Positions 16,229-25,505 of a stretch of DNA of 64,000 nucleotides are shown piece by piece. The stretch comes from Brevibacterium permense (GTDB taxonomy: Bacteria > Actinomycetota > Actinomycetes > Actinomycetales > Brevibacteriaceae). A model generated the notes under the pieces. The model did not search any database. It saw only the letters and a program-made list of their open reading frames with translations, and had not been told where the DNA came from. Position 1 is the stretch's first letter. Each line of letters begins with the position of its first letter. The translations under genes and the position numbers were made by a program. Where the stretch lies: the NCBI RefSeq assembly GCF_025506275.1, contig NZ_QYCP01000001.1:242142-306141 (forward strand), read 5' to 3'.

Positions 16229-17725
16229 CTACAGCAGCGAGCTCGTCAGGCGGGCGACGTTCTCCAGATACTTCTTCAGCAGCGGCCGCGCCTGCCATTC
16301 CTCGGCATCGAGCTCGACCGAATTCGGCGCATAGCGTTCGGCCTCGAGGTCGTACATGCGCTGCGTGAATTCCTTGTTGACGATGAAGAGAGTGACCTCG
16401 AGGTTCATCGCGAAGGACCGTTCGTCCATATTCGACGAGCCGATGATCGAGACCTCGTCGTCGATCATGAGGAACTTCGAGTGCAGCACCGTCGGAGCGT
16501 GGTACATGAAGATCCGCACCCCGGCGCGCACCAGCTCGTCATAGTACGACTGCTGCGCCTTGTGGGTCAGCCAATGGTCGCTCGTCTCACCGACGTACAG
16601 ACGCACATCGACTCCCGATCTGGCCTCGGTCGTCAGCGCGTGCAGCAGTGACTCGTCGGGCACGAAATACGGTGAGCAGACGACGACGCGACGATTCGCG
16701 TTGTAGATGAGGTGGTTGAACAGGCGCAGATTGTTCTCGTCCTCGAAGCCCGGACCCGACGGTACGATCTGCGCCTGAACGCCGCCGAACTCGGGAGCTT
16801 CGAGCTCGAAGCTGTCGGGTTCGTCGAGGATCTCGTCGGTCTCCGAATACCAGTCGGTGATGAACACGGCATCGAGCTCTTCGACGACCGGCCCACGACA
16901 TTCCACCGACAGATCCTTCCACTGGAAGCCCTTCCGACGATTGCGGGCCTTGTTGTAGGTGCGGTCGATGATGTTCTGCGAACCGGTGAACGCGACCTCC
17001 CCGTCGACGACGAGGATCTTGCGGTGATTGCGCAGATCGGGCCGCTGGTATTCGCCCTTCCAAGGGCGGATCGGCAGGGCACGGCGCCAGCTGATGCCCG
17101 AACCGTCGAGCCTCTTCACCAGCTCCGAATAGCCCGGGTAGCCCAGCGATCCCACATGGTCGATGAGGACTCGCACACTCACACCGCGCCGGTGCGCGGC
17201 CAGCAGCGATTCGAGCAGCCGCCTCGTCGTGTCATCGATGGCGACGATGTAGAACTCGAAGTGGACGAACCGCTGTGCTCGGTCGACGGCATCGGCCATC
17301 GCCTCCATGCAGGCGTGGTTGTCGACGTGGAGGTCGAAGGAGTTGCCGTGGGTCATCGGGAGGGCACCGAGGTCGAAGTTGAGCTGCGCTGCGGTGCTCA
17401 GCGGTTCGGGCATATGGTCCTGGCGTCCGACGATCGCCTGGTGGCGGATCTGATCGCGGAATAGGTCATTCATCTTCGACTGTTTGTCCCGCCGCCGCTT
17501 CGGCAGCTTCGACGACCCCAGCAGCAGAAACGCTGCAATGCCCACATACGGGATGAGGAAGATCGCAAGCAGCCAGCCGAGCGCGACCGACGGCCTGCGA
17601 TTATGCGGAATCCACCCGAGCGCGATGATGCGGATGATCATGTCGACCAACAGCAGGATGATGATCAGCCAGTTCGGCCAAGCCTGGTTGATGTTGAAGA
17701 ACGGATAGATCCCGAAACTGCTCAT
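16229..17725 (-). CDS. cls: Cardiolipin synthase (PLD type)
   Basis: Phospholipase D-superfamily enzyme of about 498 residues. Two N-terminal membrane helices (NWLIIILLLVDMIIRIIALG and the GWLLAIFLIPYVGIAAFLLL region) anchor it. The two HKD motifs are HRKILVVDGEVAFTGSQN and HSKFLMIDDEVSIIGSSN, which supply the paired active-site histidines. It condenses phosphatidylglycerol (or PG with CDP-DAG) into cardiolipin. The ATG at 17725 is preferred because the membrane segment follows it directly, but a GTG at 17758 in frame is also possible; neither has a convincing ribosome site. Confidence 0.9.
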   Translation of the reverse strand: MSSFGIYPFFNINQAWPNWLIIILLLVDMIIRIIALGWIPHNRRPSVALGWLLAIFLIPYVGIAAFLLLGSSKLPKRRRDKQSKMNDLFRDQIRHQAIVGRQDHMPEPLSTAAQLNFDLGALPMTHGNSFDLHVDNHACMEAMADAVDRAQRFVHFEFYIVAIDDTTRRLLESLLAAHRRGVSVRVLIDHVGSLGYPGYSELVKRLDGSGISWRRALPIRPWKGEYQRPDLRNHRKILVVDGEVAFTGSQNIIDRTYNKARNRRKGFQWKDLSVECRGPVVEELDAVFITDWYSETDEILDEPDSFELEAPEFGGVQAQIVPSGPGFEDENNLRLFNHLIYNANRRVVVCSPYFVPDESLLHALTTEARSGVDVRLYVGETSDHWLTHKAQQSYYDELVRAGVRIFMYHAPTVLHSKFLMIDDEVSIIGSSNMDERSFAMNLEVTLFIVNKEFTQRMYDLEAERYAPNSVELDAEEWQARPLLKKYLENVARLTSSLL

Positions 17726-17890
17726 ATAGTGCCCGTTCAGCCCCGCCCTGTTCGTCACCGGTTGGGTTATCGGCCTCAGATGGAGGATGTCAGATTGTCA
17801 CCCATCGTATCCTGCCCGCCTCGCGCGCACTCGCCCCACCCCGCCGTCAGCCCTCTGCCCGAGCCCGGGCATACTGGAAGGAGACATCAA

Positions 17891-18616
17891 TTGCTGAGAG
17901 CGAAGGTGCTGAACGTGATTCGAGACATCAACCCCGAAGGCTCCGACCGTTCGGATACCGCCGACAGCGCGAGCCGCGGTCCCGATATCGCCGACGCCGA
18001 GACGGTCCCGATCAGGCCCGCCGTCAGCGTGCTCATGCTCCGCGACGGGGACGAGGGTATCGAGGTGTTCGTCCAGCACCGGGTATCGACGATGGATTTC
18101 GCCGCCGGCGTCGTCGTCTTCCCCGGCGGTCGCGTCGACCCTGTCGATGCGACCGCCGCACCGACCATCGCCGTCCCCGATCCACAGGTGCACACCTCAG
18201 CATGGTCCGATTCGACCATCGCCGAGGATGCCGAGGGTTGGCGCGTCCTGCTCGCCACTGCTGTGCGCGAAGTCGAGGAGGAGACGGGCGCGGTCCTCGA
18301 CCCGGCCGGGCTCAAGCCGTGGGCGAACTGGGTGACTCCCTTGGGTCGGCCCAAACGCTTCGACACGTACTTCTATACGATCGCGGCTCCCGAGCTCGCC
18401 GCCGCCCAGCATCAGACGACGGAGGCGCACACGAGCGAGTGGCGCTCGGTGACCGGGATCCTCGCAGATGAGGGAGCCGGACGGCTGAAGCTCATGCGTC
18501 CGACGTTCGTGCTGTTGCGTGAGCTCGCGGAATTCTCCACCGTCGCCGAGGCGATCACCGCCGAGAGGATCATCGATCCCGTCCGCCCGGAGTTCCCCTC
18601 GAACCGCGGTTCTTAG
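17891..18616 (+). CDS. Nudix hydrolase, NUDT19-like
   Basis: A 241-residue protein from a TTG start that has GGAAGGAG seven bases upstream. The Nudix box is split: FPGGRVD (77-83) is separated from REVEEETG (126-133) by about 40 extra residues, an arrangement found in the NUDT19 (RP2p) branch that cleaves CoA and acyl-CoA diphosphates. The metal-binding Glu residues of REVEEETG are present. The N-terminal 38 residues are polar and probably disordered. CoA-diphosphate hydrolysis would suit a neighbourhood full of acyl-CoA enzymes, but the substrate is an inference from the split box only. Confidence 0.8.
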   Translation: MLRAKVLNVIRDINPEGSDRSDTADSASRGPDIADAETVPIRPAVSVLMLRDGDEGIEVFVQHRVSTMDFAAGVVVFPGGRVDPVDATAAPTIAVPDPQVHTSAWSDSTIAEDAEGWRVLLATAVREVEEETGAVLDPAGLKPWANWVTPLGRPKRFDTYFYTIAAPELAAAQHQTTEAHTSEWRSVTGILADEGAGRLKLMRPTFVLLRELAEFSTVAEAITAERIIDPVRPEFPSNRGS

Positions 18617-18699
18617 TTCACCTCATTCGCCTGCGTCCGACTTCCCTCGCTTGAGCCCAGGATCCCGCTGTTCGCAGCAGGACCCCGGCGATCCCGACC

Positions 18700-19584
18700 T
18701 CAGCCCTTAGCGCGGGCCTTCATCGCGGCCAGGCGAGTGGCGACGACCTGCTTCTGCTCGTCGGTGCCCAACAGCGCCGCGAGCGCTTCCTGTTCGGCGT
18801 CGAGTCCGGTGCTGAAGTCGGAGTCATAGGACAGGTCGACGAGCCGCTTCGCCCACACCAGCGCCGCCCGTGACTGGCCCGCGATCTGCCCGGCCAATTC
18901 GAGAGCACGAGCCAGAGGGTCCTCGACGACCTCTTCGACGAGGCCGATGCGCAGAGCTTCTTCGGCACCGATCGCATCGGCGGTGACGATGAGCTTCTTC
19001 GCCTGAGCCGGTCCCACGAGTCGCGGCAGCAGCTGGGTGCCGCACATATCGGGGATGATCCCCCAATTGAGTTCCATGAGTGAGAGCTTCGCATCCGGTC
19101 CGGCCACACGCATGTCCGCGCCCAGGGCGATCTGCAGTCCGCCGCCGAGCGCCGCCCCGCGCACCGCAGCGATGACCGGAACCTCGACGAGTGACCACAC
19201 GTGCACGGCTTTCTGCGCCAGGGCCCGGGCCGAACCGAGTCGCTCACCGATATCGACGACGGTGGCCACGGAATCCGCCGCACCCGATTCACCAGCACCG
19301 GCGGCCTGCTCGGCCGCTTCCTCAGCGGATGAGCGGGTCGCGGCTCCGGCCTCGGCGATCCGAGCCATTTCGGTGAAGTCGAGACCGGCGCTGAAGGCAC
19401 GACCGCGACCGGACAGGACCACGGCCTTGACCTCGCTCGACTCCTTCAGTGCCAGACCCGCCTCGACGAGGTCTTCGAAGACCTCGCGGGTGAGCGAATT
19501 GAGCTTGTCGGCACGGTCGATCTCGACGTGGGCGACGCCGTCGGTGATCGCGTAGACGACGGTCGAGTTGGCGGTCTCGGACAT
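18700..19584 (-). CDS. Enoyl-CoA hydratase/isomerase family protein
   Basis: Crotonase-fold protein of 294 residues from the ATG at 19584; the longer upstream frame is not crotonase. It contains EIDRADKLNSLT, the oxyanion segment FSAGLDFTEM, RGAALGGGLQIALGADMR and the MELNWGIIPDM stretch. An Ala/Glu-rich insertion of about 35 residues (near 80-115) lies between the first oxyanion segment and the second, longer than in typical EchA proteins. The active-site positions do not read as the standard Glu-Glu hydratase pair, so isomerase or another crotonase reaction is possible. It converges with the Nudix gene. Confidence 0.85.
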   Translation of the reverse strand: MSETANSTVVYAITDGVAHVEIDRADKLNSLTREVFEDLVEAGLALKESSEVKAVVLSGRGRAFSAGLDFTEMARIAEAGAATRSSAEEAAEQAAGAGESGAADSVATVVDIGERLGSARALAQKAVHVWSLVEVPVIAAVRGAALGGGLQIALGADMRVAGPDAKLSLMELNWGIIPDMCGTQLLPRLVGPAQAKKLIVTADAIGAEEALRIGLVEEVVEDPLARALELAGQIAGQSRAALVWAKRLVDLSYDSDFSTGLDAEQEALAALLGTDEQKQVVATRLAAMKARAKG

Positions 19585-19691
19585 GAACTGGCCTTTCGAC
19601 GACGACGCCGGCGCGGATGTCACCGGCGGATGAGGAGCACGACGCAACCGCAGGCGACAGGCCACCGACGCCGGCGACACTGAACGAGCGA

Positions 19692-21074
19692 TCAGCTGCG
19701 TTTCTTGAAGCCTAGCGGAGCACCGGTCAGGGTCAAGACGAAGACCACTATGAGGGAGCTCGCGCACATGGCGACGACTCCCGGCCAGGCGAAGTCGGCG
19801 AAGAGGACCGCCGAGAGCCAGGCGCCGAGGCTCGTACCGAGGTAATAGACGGTGAGGTAGATGGCCGCAGAACGGGTCGAGTCGACTCCCGGCCGGGCGG
19901 CACTCGCCGCCGCGGAAGCACCCGTATGTCCGAGGAAGAATCCGGCGGTGAGCAGCGACATGCCGATGATGATCACCACGAGCGAATCGACCAGAGTCAG
20001 CCCCGCACCGGCGAGCGCGATGACCATTCCGGCCAGGGTGATCCGAGTGCGTGAGGACTTCGTGGCCAGGCGGCCGTAATATGTGGTGACGACGGTGCCG
20101 ACGAGGTAGATGAGGAAGAACAGGGCGACCGCGCCCTCGCTCAGGTGCCACGGATCCTGCTGCAGGCGGGTGCCGAGCATCGTGAACGATCCGCCGAAGA
20201 CGATCATGCACAGGAACCCGGTGAGGTAGATCCTCCACAGACCTCCGCGCAGCGGAATCGCTCGCCGAGGCGGCTGCGCGCTCCCAGCCCCACCGTCGTC
20301 GGCGGCAGAGTCGGCAACGTCGTCGACGGACCTATCGGTGGCGGCCACGACGTCATTGCCGTCGGCGAGAGCATTGCTGGCACTGCCGTCACCTGCGGTG
20401 ACAGCGTCAGGGTCGGCCGCCTCGGTGAGGGCGGGATCCGTATCGGACGGAGCGGAATCGTCCGAATCGAGGACGGCCCGGCTGCGGGCGGTGGAGAAGA
20501 GATCGTGGCGCAGCAGCCAGACGACGATGAGCCCGAAGATCAGTGACACGGCTGCGGTGAACGCAAGCCCGCCGTGCCAGCCGAGGAATTCCGACGCCAG
20601 CCCGGTGAGCAGCCTCGAGCAGAGCCCGCCGATCGTGTTGCCGGCGATGTAGACCCCGATCGCTCCGGGCAGCGCGGCCGGCGGCAGACGCAGGGAGAGA
20701 TAGGCCATGGCCGTGGCCGGCACCGAGGCGATCGCCAGGCCCTGGAGGAACCGGACGACGATGAGCAGCTCCGGGGTCGGAGTGAAGGGAAGGACGAGCG
20801 CGAGGATCGCTGCAACGATCACCCCGGCACCGATCTGGCGGGCGTGGCCGATGCGCGGGGCGAGCATCGAGAACGGAATGAGGAAACAGGCCATGGCCAC
20901 GTTCGTCGCGGACACGGTCAGACTCGCCGTCGGACCGTCGATTCCGTAGGCCTCCCGGATCGCCGGCAGCAGGCCCTGGGTCTCGTAGAGGACGAGGAAG
21001 ACGGAGACTCCCGCGAGGAAGACCGCGGCTACGGTACGCCGAGTGCTCGTCGGACTCGGCTCACCTGTGCTCAT
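19692..21074 (-). CDS. MFS transporter (YnfM/DHA-like)
   Basis: Twelve-helix major facilitator of 460 residues from the ATG at 21074. The first half shows the family pattern MLAPRIGHARQIGAG between helices 2 and 3 and RFLQGLAIASVPATAMAYLSL in helix 4. A long cytoplasmic loop (about 185-265) rich in Asp, Ser and Ala links the two six-helix halves. It resembles drug/proton antiporters and sugar or amino acid exporters of the YnfM group; substrate unknown. It lies 107 bp upstream of the enoyl-CoA hydratase gene on the same strand. Confidence 0.85.
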   Translation of the reverse strand: MSTGEPSPTSTRRTVAAVFLAGVSVFLVLYETQGLLPAIREAYGIDGPTASLTVSATNVAMACFLIPFSMLAPRIGHARQIGAGVIVAAILALVLPFTPTPELLIVVRFLQGLAIASVPATAMAYLSLRLPPAALPGAIGVYIAGNTIGGLCSRLLTGLASEFLGWHGGLAFTAAVSLIFGLIVVWLLRHDLFSTARSRAVLDSDDSAPSDTDPALTEAADPDAVTAGDGSASNALADGNDVVAATDRSVDDVADSAADDGGAGSAQPPRRAIPLRGGLWRIYLTGFLCMIVFGGSFTMLGTRLQQDPWHLSEGAVALFFLIYLVGTVVTTYYGRLATKSSRTRITLAGMVIALAGAGLTLVDSLVVIIIGMSLLTAGFFLGHTGASAAASAARPGVDSTRSAAIYLTVYYLGTSLGAWLSAVLFADFAWPGVVAMCASSLIVVFVLTLTGAPLGFKKRS

Positions 21075-21228
21075 GAGCCCTACGCTATGCCTCCGGCATC
21101 CGTGGCTCAAACGGTTCCGGGTCCCGGACCGTGTGAGTCCGGACACCGCAGGGATGTGGAGGATAACCCCATCGCCGAGGCGGTCCTGCGACTTCTAGGC
21201 TGAAGACCAGAAGTTCGACGAGCAGTGA

Positions 21229-21723
21229 ATGGACGTGCCAGCGATGACGGCGACCAGCGAGATTCCCGCACTCAGCGCAGACCACGCGAACCGCCCTGCC
21301 GCGCCCTCTGACTCGTCAGCTCCTCCACAGAACCCTGCAGTGCCTTCCCCCGATGTCTCTGCTTCGTCCCTGGAATCGCTGGCGCCGACCGATAGCCGAC
21401 ACACGGACGTGCCCGGCAATCGTTCCTTCGTCATCACCTGGCTGCTGTCGATGCTCTTCGGGGTCCTCGGTCTTGATCGGTTCTACACGGGCCGGTACCT
21501 CACGGGCGCGCTCAAGCTGCTCAGCCTCGGCGGGTTGGGGATCTGGTGGCTCATCGATCTCGGCATCGTCCTCGCCGGCGGTCTGCGCTATCGGCGGGAG
21601 CCGTTGCGCGGTTACGCGCAGGACAAGGAGATCGCGTGGATCGCCACCGGGTTCACCCTCATCGTCGCCTATTCGATGCAGGTCGACGAGCTCGTCACGA
21701 CGCTGCTCGGCAGCCTCTTCTGA
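21229..21723 (+). CDS. TM2 domain protein
   Basis: A 164-residue protein: a disordered Pro/Ser/Ala-rich N-terminal half (1-65), then a TM2 domain with two helices (FVITWLLSMLFGVLGLDRFY and LLSLGGLGIWWLIDLGIVL) that carry the diagnostic LGLDRFYTGRYLTGALKL loop, and a final hydrophobic stretch. TM2 proteins are small membrane proteins of unknown function. The start is uncertain (ATG 21229 or ATG 21244); neither has a strong ribosome site. Confidence 0.85.
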   Translation: MDVPAMTATSEIPALSADHANRPAAPSDSSAPPQNPAVPSPDVSASSLESLAPTDSRHTDVPGNRSFVITWLLSMLFGVLGLDRFYTGRYLTGALKLLSLGGLGIWWLIDLGIVLAGGLRYRREPLRGYAQDKEIAWIATGFTLIVAYSMQVDELVTTLLGSLF

Positions 21724-21869
21724 GGCGGTCCCGCCTCCTGTTCTGATGCGTCTCGGCAGCCTGTTCTGGGACGGTTCGCCGCCTGTTCACGACTGTCTCC
21801 GGTCTGCCTTTCCTGAAAACTGCACGTTCTCGGTCTAGGCTCGAGATCAGGACAGTTCAAGGAGGCACA

Positions 21870-23453
21870 ATGAAACGGCAATTCCCCATTGTCCGGATGG
21901 TCACCGGCGAATCGGCAGGCAAGCAGATCGCCGGAGCGGCGGCGGCCGCCTCGGCGCTCGGACTCGGCGCACTCGCCGCATGGGATCTCACGCAGAAGAA
22001 GCACTCGATCCTGCGCAACTATCCGATCGCCGGGCACGCCCGGTTCCTGTTGGAGTCGATCCGGCCGGAGATCCAGCAGTACTTCATCGAACGCAACTGG
22101 GACGGACGCCCCTTCAGCCGCGACACCCGCACCACCATCTACGAACGAGCCAAAGGCACTCACTCCGAACATGCGTTCGGCACCGAGCACGACGTCGACC
22201 GCGCCGGCTACGAGGCGCTCATGCACTCGAACATGCCGATCCCCAATCCGCCCAGGCCACCGCGGGTGCGCGTCGGCGGTGACGAGTGCACTCAGCCCTA
22301 CGACATCTCACTGCTCAACGTCTCGGCGATGAGCTTCGGCTCGCTGAGCAACAACGCCATCCGGGCCCTGAACAAGGGCGCGGCGCTGGGCGGATTCGCC
22401 CACGACACCGGGGAGGGATCGATCTCGCCGTATCACCGTGAACACGGCGGCGACCTCATCTGGGAGCTCGGCACCGGATACTTCGGGGCCCGCACCCCCG
22501 AAGGAGAATTCTCCCCCGAGATCTTCGCCGAGAAGGCGCAGGACCCGCAGGTGAAGATGGTCTCGCTCAAGCTCTCCCAGGGTGCGAAGCCGGGCATCGG
22601 CGGCGTTCTGCCAGGGCCGAAGGTCACCGAGGAGATCTCCGAGATCCGCGGCATCCCAGTCGGTCAGACCTGCATCAGCCCTCCCGGACACAAGGTATTC
22701 TCGACTCCGATCGAGCTGCTCGAGTTCATCCGGCAGATGCGTGAACTCTCCGGAGGCAAACCCGCCGGATTCAAACTGTGCATCGGCTCGCGCACGGAGT
22801 TCCTCTCAATCGTCAAGGCCATGGTGGAGACCCGGATCCTGCCGGACTTCATCATCGTCGACGGCTCCGAGGGCGGCACGGGTGCTGCACCATTGGAGTT
22901 CGAGGACAATGTCGGTCTGCCTCTGACTCAGGGGCTGATGATCGTCCACAACGCGCTCGTCGGCGCGGGCCTGCGGAAGAAGATCAAGGTCGGCGCCTCG
23001 GGCAAGATCGCCACCGGCACCGATATCGTCAAGCGCCTCATCCAGGGTGCGGACTTCACGAACTCGGCCCGCGCGATGATGATGGCCGTCGGCTGCATCC
23101 AGGCCCAGGCCTGCCACACGGGCAAATGCCCCGTCGGCGTCGCCACACAGGATCCGCGGCGAGCGCGCGCCATCGACGTGCCCACCAAGGCCGAACGTGT
23201 GCGCAACTACCACGACGGAGTCGTCGCCGAGGCGGTCCGCCTCATGGCATCGATGGGGGCGGCCGCACCGGACGAGCTGGAGCCGACGATGCTGCGACGC
23301 AATGTCTCAGCCTCGGAATCCTGGTCCTATGCTCGCCTCTACGACTGGCTGAAGCCCGGCGAGCTCCTTGATGACACCCCCTCCGAGTGGGCCGACGACT
23401 GGGCCACGGCCCGCGCCGATACCTTCGCCATCCCCCGCGGACACAGCCGCTGA
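21870..23453 (+). CDS. FMN-binding glutamate synthase family protein
   Basis: A 527-residue protein homologous to the central and FMN domains of glutamate synthase but with no glutaminase domain and no C-terminal beta-helix. An N-terminal hydrophobic segment (about 22-40) may anchor it to the membrane. FMN/2-oxoglutarate landmarks are MSFGSLSNNAI, GEGSISPYH, KIKVGASGKIATG, and the cysteine cluster CIQAQACHTGKCPVGVATQDP that binds a 3Fe-4S centre in true GltB. It may be an amidotransferase-independent oxidoreductase. GltD is not adjacent, so glutamate synthase activity should not be assumed. A strong AAGGAGG precedes the ATG. Confidence 0.88.
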   Translation: MKRQFPIVRMVTGESAGKQIAGAAAAASALGLGALAAWDLTQKKHSILRNYPIAGHARFLLESIRPEIQQYFIERNWDGRPFSRDTRTTIYERAKGTHSEHAFGTEHDVDRAGYEALMHSNMPIPNPPRPPRVRVGGDECTQPYDISLLNVSAMSFGSLSNNAIRALNKGAALGGFAHDTGEGSISPYHREHGGDLIWELGTGYFGARTPEGEFSPEIFAEKAQDPQVKMVSLKLSQGAKPGIGGVLPGPKVTEEISEIRGIPVGQTCISPPGHKVFSTPIELLEFIRQMRELSGGKPAGFKLCIGSRTEFLSIVKAMVETRILPDFIIVDGSEGGTGAAPLEFEDNVGLPLTQGLMIVHNALVGAGLRKKIKVGASGKIATGTDIVKRLIQGADFTNSARAMMMAVGCIQAQACHTGKCPVGVATQDPRRARAIDVPTKAERVRNYHDGVVAEAVRLMASMGAAAPDELEPTMLRRNVSASESWSYARLYDWLKPGELLDDTPSEWADDWATARADTFAIPRGHSR

Positions 23454-23472
23454 GCCGCCGCGGCGGTCGCTC

Positions 23473-23532
23473 GGCGCCGGCCGGATGGTCGGCGCCGGCC
23501 GCCTGATCTGCTCCGGCCGCCTGATCTGCTCC
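23473..23532. repeat. 18-bp minisatellite
   Basis: About three 18-bp units in tandem just after the glutamate synthase-like gene. GGCGCCGGCC recurs at 23473 and 23491, and GGCCGCCTGATCTGCTCC recurs exactly at 23497 and 23515. Non-coding; it lies in the 125-bp gap before the dienelactone hydrolase gene. Confidence 0.75.
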
Positions 23533-23578
23533 GGAGCCGACCACCTGATCGGCCCGTCCTCTCTCGAAAGGATCGCAT

Positions 23579-24148
23579 ATGACCACCCTTGTCCTTCTCC
23601 ACTCGGCTTTGGGGCGGACGTCCGGGATGGATGCCATCGCCGAACGCTTCGCCCTGGCCGGATATGCCGTCCACACTCCCGACGTCTACGCGGGCAGGAC
23701 CTTCGACGACGCAGAATCGGGAGTCGCCCACTCCCAGGGGCTCGGGTTCTCGACCCTCGTGGATCGGGTGAAGGACGCCTGCGAGGACCTCGGCGACGAC
23801 CTCGTCTTCGGCGGATTCTCGCTGGGAGCCGCGCTCGCTCAGCAGATGGGCAAGAACGATCCGCGGGCCCGCGGCGTCCTGCTCTTCCACGGCGGCGGCT
23901 TCCCCAAGCCGACCCGCTGGCAGGCGGGAGTGCCGGTGCAGGCTCATTTCGCCGTCGATGACTCCTGGCGCAGCCCGGGAACGATCGAGACGCTGATGGA
24001 ATCCGCGACGAAGGCGGGTGCGCAGGCGGAGTACTTCCTCTACCCGGGCAGCACCCACCTGTTCAGCGACCCGACCACCCCGGACTACCGCGAAGACAGC
24101 GCAGAACTGCTCTACGAACGGGCTTTGGCCTTCCTCGAGCGGTTGTGA
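23579..24148 (+). CDS. Dienelactone hydrolase family protein
   Basis: Small alpha/beta hydrolase of 189 residues. It starts TTLVLLHSALGRTSGM, keeps the nucleophile-elbow region GGFSLGAALAQQM, in which serine rather than the cysteine of classical DLH occupies the turn, the acid region AHFAVDD and the terminal histidine in PGSTHLFSD. A serine hydrolase acting on a lactone or ester is therefore expected. GAAAGGA lies before the ATG. It is downstream of the FMN protein by 125 bp and may share its transcript. Substrate unknown. Confidence 0.82.
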   Translation: MTTLVLLHSALGRTSGMDAIAERFALAGYAVHTPDVYAGRTFDDAESGVAHSQGLGFSTLVDRVKDACEDLGDDLVFGGFSLGAALAQQMGKNDPRARGVLLFHGGGFPKPTRWQAGVPVQAHFAVDDSWRSPGTIETLMESATKAGAQAEYFLYPGSTHLFSDPTTPDYREDSAELLYERALAFLERL

Positions 24149-24195
24149 AATCCACTCCCCGACTCCGGGACCGCCCTTGCACGTAGGCCACCCGC

Positions 24196-24223
24196 CGCCC
24201 GCCCCCGTCGACGTCGGCGGGCG
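24196..24223 (+). terminator. GC hairpin after the dienelactone hydrolase gene
   Basis: CGCCCGCC (24196-24203) and GGCGGGCG (24216-24223) form a perfect 8-bp stem 48 bp after the stop codon. There is no T tract. Confidence 0.4.
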
Positions 24224-24256
24224 CGGCCCACATTCAGGTTGCCCAGCAGTGAAAGC

Positions 24257-24398
24257 GCCGACCGCTCAACCCGTTGCCGACCGCTCAAGTAACCGTCGAG
24301 CGAGCAGCTCAGCGCACCGTCACGACGCCGACCGCTCGACTTAGCGCCGAGCGCTCAACGCATACCTTGATACAGCGGCGGTAAGTCGAGCGGTCGGC
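24257..24398. repeat. Left flanking repeat: hairpin plus half-site copies
   Basis: GCCGACCGCTCAA occurs at 24257 and again at 24276. Then a perfect 17-bp inverted repeat follows: arm 24327-24343 and arm 24382-24398, with a 38-base loop containing TTGATACAGCG. The whole 72-base hairpin reappears, reversed and diverged, at 25506-25576 on the other side of the DUF559-like gene. The 359-base stretch 24149-24507 holds these repeats, one GC hairpin and an AT-rich promoter-like segment; no gene is seen there. Confidence 0.8.
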
Positions 24399-24507
24399 AA
24401 AAACGGCTCTTTGGCAGGTACCCATTGGCCGCTCTCCGCACTAGGCCGTTTAATGGAGTTTGCTGTCAACTATTGGCATTTGACTCTTTTTGATACAGAC
24501 TATCTTC

Positions 24508-25491
24508 ATGGTGACCGTCTTCAGCTCCAAGCGACTTCGCAGTCTCGGCTTCGGAGAGAAGGACATCCGCAAAGCTGTGCGCTGCTGCCTGCAGAAGGTT
24601 CGTCGTGGCCAATTCGTTCTCACCCAGACGTGTGATCAGCAGGCTCACGCCGTGCTGCAAGACGTACACTCGGCATCCTCGACTTCGTACCCTCAGGTCT
24701 TTGGGGATATCCGAGACAATTCCGAAGACCTCAAGTCCCTCATCCGGTCGTACGCTGATGACCGGTTACCCGACGCCGTCTTCTCCCATGTGTCAGCGGC
24801 CTTGTTGCATGACCTCGATCCGCCCTTCCCCGCAGTCGACAAATGCGAGATGATTCGGACAGGAACTCGCCGGAGCAGCACTACCCTCCGCATTCGCGAT
24901 CGGACCGTTCCTCCAGGCGACATCTGTTCGGTCGGGGGCCTCCCCGTCACCGCCCCGATCAGGACCCTAGTGGACATTGCTCGCGACTATGAGCCGGAGT
25001 TCTCGGTCCCACTGCTCTCGGACGCGCTTCGCCGACGACTTGTCAGCAAAGAGGAACTGTGGGCCGCCCTGCCGCCCGCCCATCGCGGCTGTCGCACCGC
25101 CGCGCTTGCCATCAGCCTCGCGGATGAGAACCACGAGTCGGCCGCAGAATCGATCACTGCCGTCAAGTTCCATCGCTTCGACATCACCGGGATGGTCCCC
25201 CAAGTCGAGACCTTCGACTCGGCAGGAAATTTCCTCGGCCGCAACGACTTCCGACATGAGAAACTCGAACTCATCGTCGAATGCCACGGTGTCGGCAAGT
25301 ACTTCATGGGACGCAACAACCCCGACGAAGCCAGCAGGAAGAACCACGAACGGCACATGAAGCTGCTCAACGCGGGGTACCGCATCTTCAACCTCGTCTG
25401 GGCAGACCTGTTCCGGCCACATGAGTTCATCAAGATCAAAGCCGAGCTCGACACGCTGGCGAAGAACGAACCCGATCAGCACGGCAAATGA
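24508..25491 (+). CDS. AbiEi-type N-terminus with DUF559-like endonuclease domain
   Basis: A 327-residue protein of the actinobacterial group annotated as AbiEi antitoxin domain / DUF559. The first ~60 residues look like a degenerate winged helix (FGEKDIRKAVRCCLQKVRRGQFVLT), followed by a central region (VFSHVSAALLHDL, VTAPIRTLVDIA). The C-terminal ~110 residues resemble a very-short-patch-repair/PD-(D/E)xK fold: ESAAESITAVKF, then NDFRHEKLELIVECHG (the likely D-ExE metal site) and RKNHERHMKLLNAGYRIFNLVW. The ATG at 24508 is preferred over a TTG at 24490. Base composition before it is AT-rich. It is bracketed by inverted hairpin repeats, suggesting acquisition as a cassette. A partner toxin is not seen. 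Confidence 0.72.
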   Translation: MVTVFSSKRLRSLGFGEKDIRKAVRCCLQKVRRGQFVLTQTCDQQAHAVLQDVHSASSTSYPQVFGDIRDNSEDLKSLIRSYADDRLPDAVFSHVSAALLHDLDPPFPAVDKCEMIRTGTRRSSTTLRIRDRTVPPGDICSVGGLPVTAPIRTLVDIARDYEPEFSVPLLSDALRRRLVSKEELWAALPPAHRGCRTAALAISLADENHESAAESITAVKFHRFDITGMVPQVETFDSAGNFLGRNDFRHEKLELIVECHGVGKYFMGRNNPDEASRKNHERHMKLLNAGYRIFNLVWADLFRPHEFIKIKAELDTLAKNEPDQHGK

Positions 25492-25505
25492 CCACGGCTC
25501 CTCCA

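Noticed and set aside
21870..23453. Glutamate synthase large subunit (GltB)
   Set aside because: The glutaminase and beta-helix domains are missing and no gltD is adjacent.
24508..25491. Toxin-antitoxin pair at the DUF559 gene
   Set aside because: Only one gene lies between the repeats; no AbiEii-like nucleotidyltransferase is seen on either strand.
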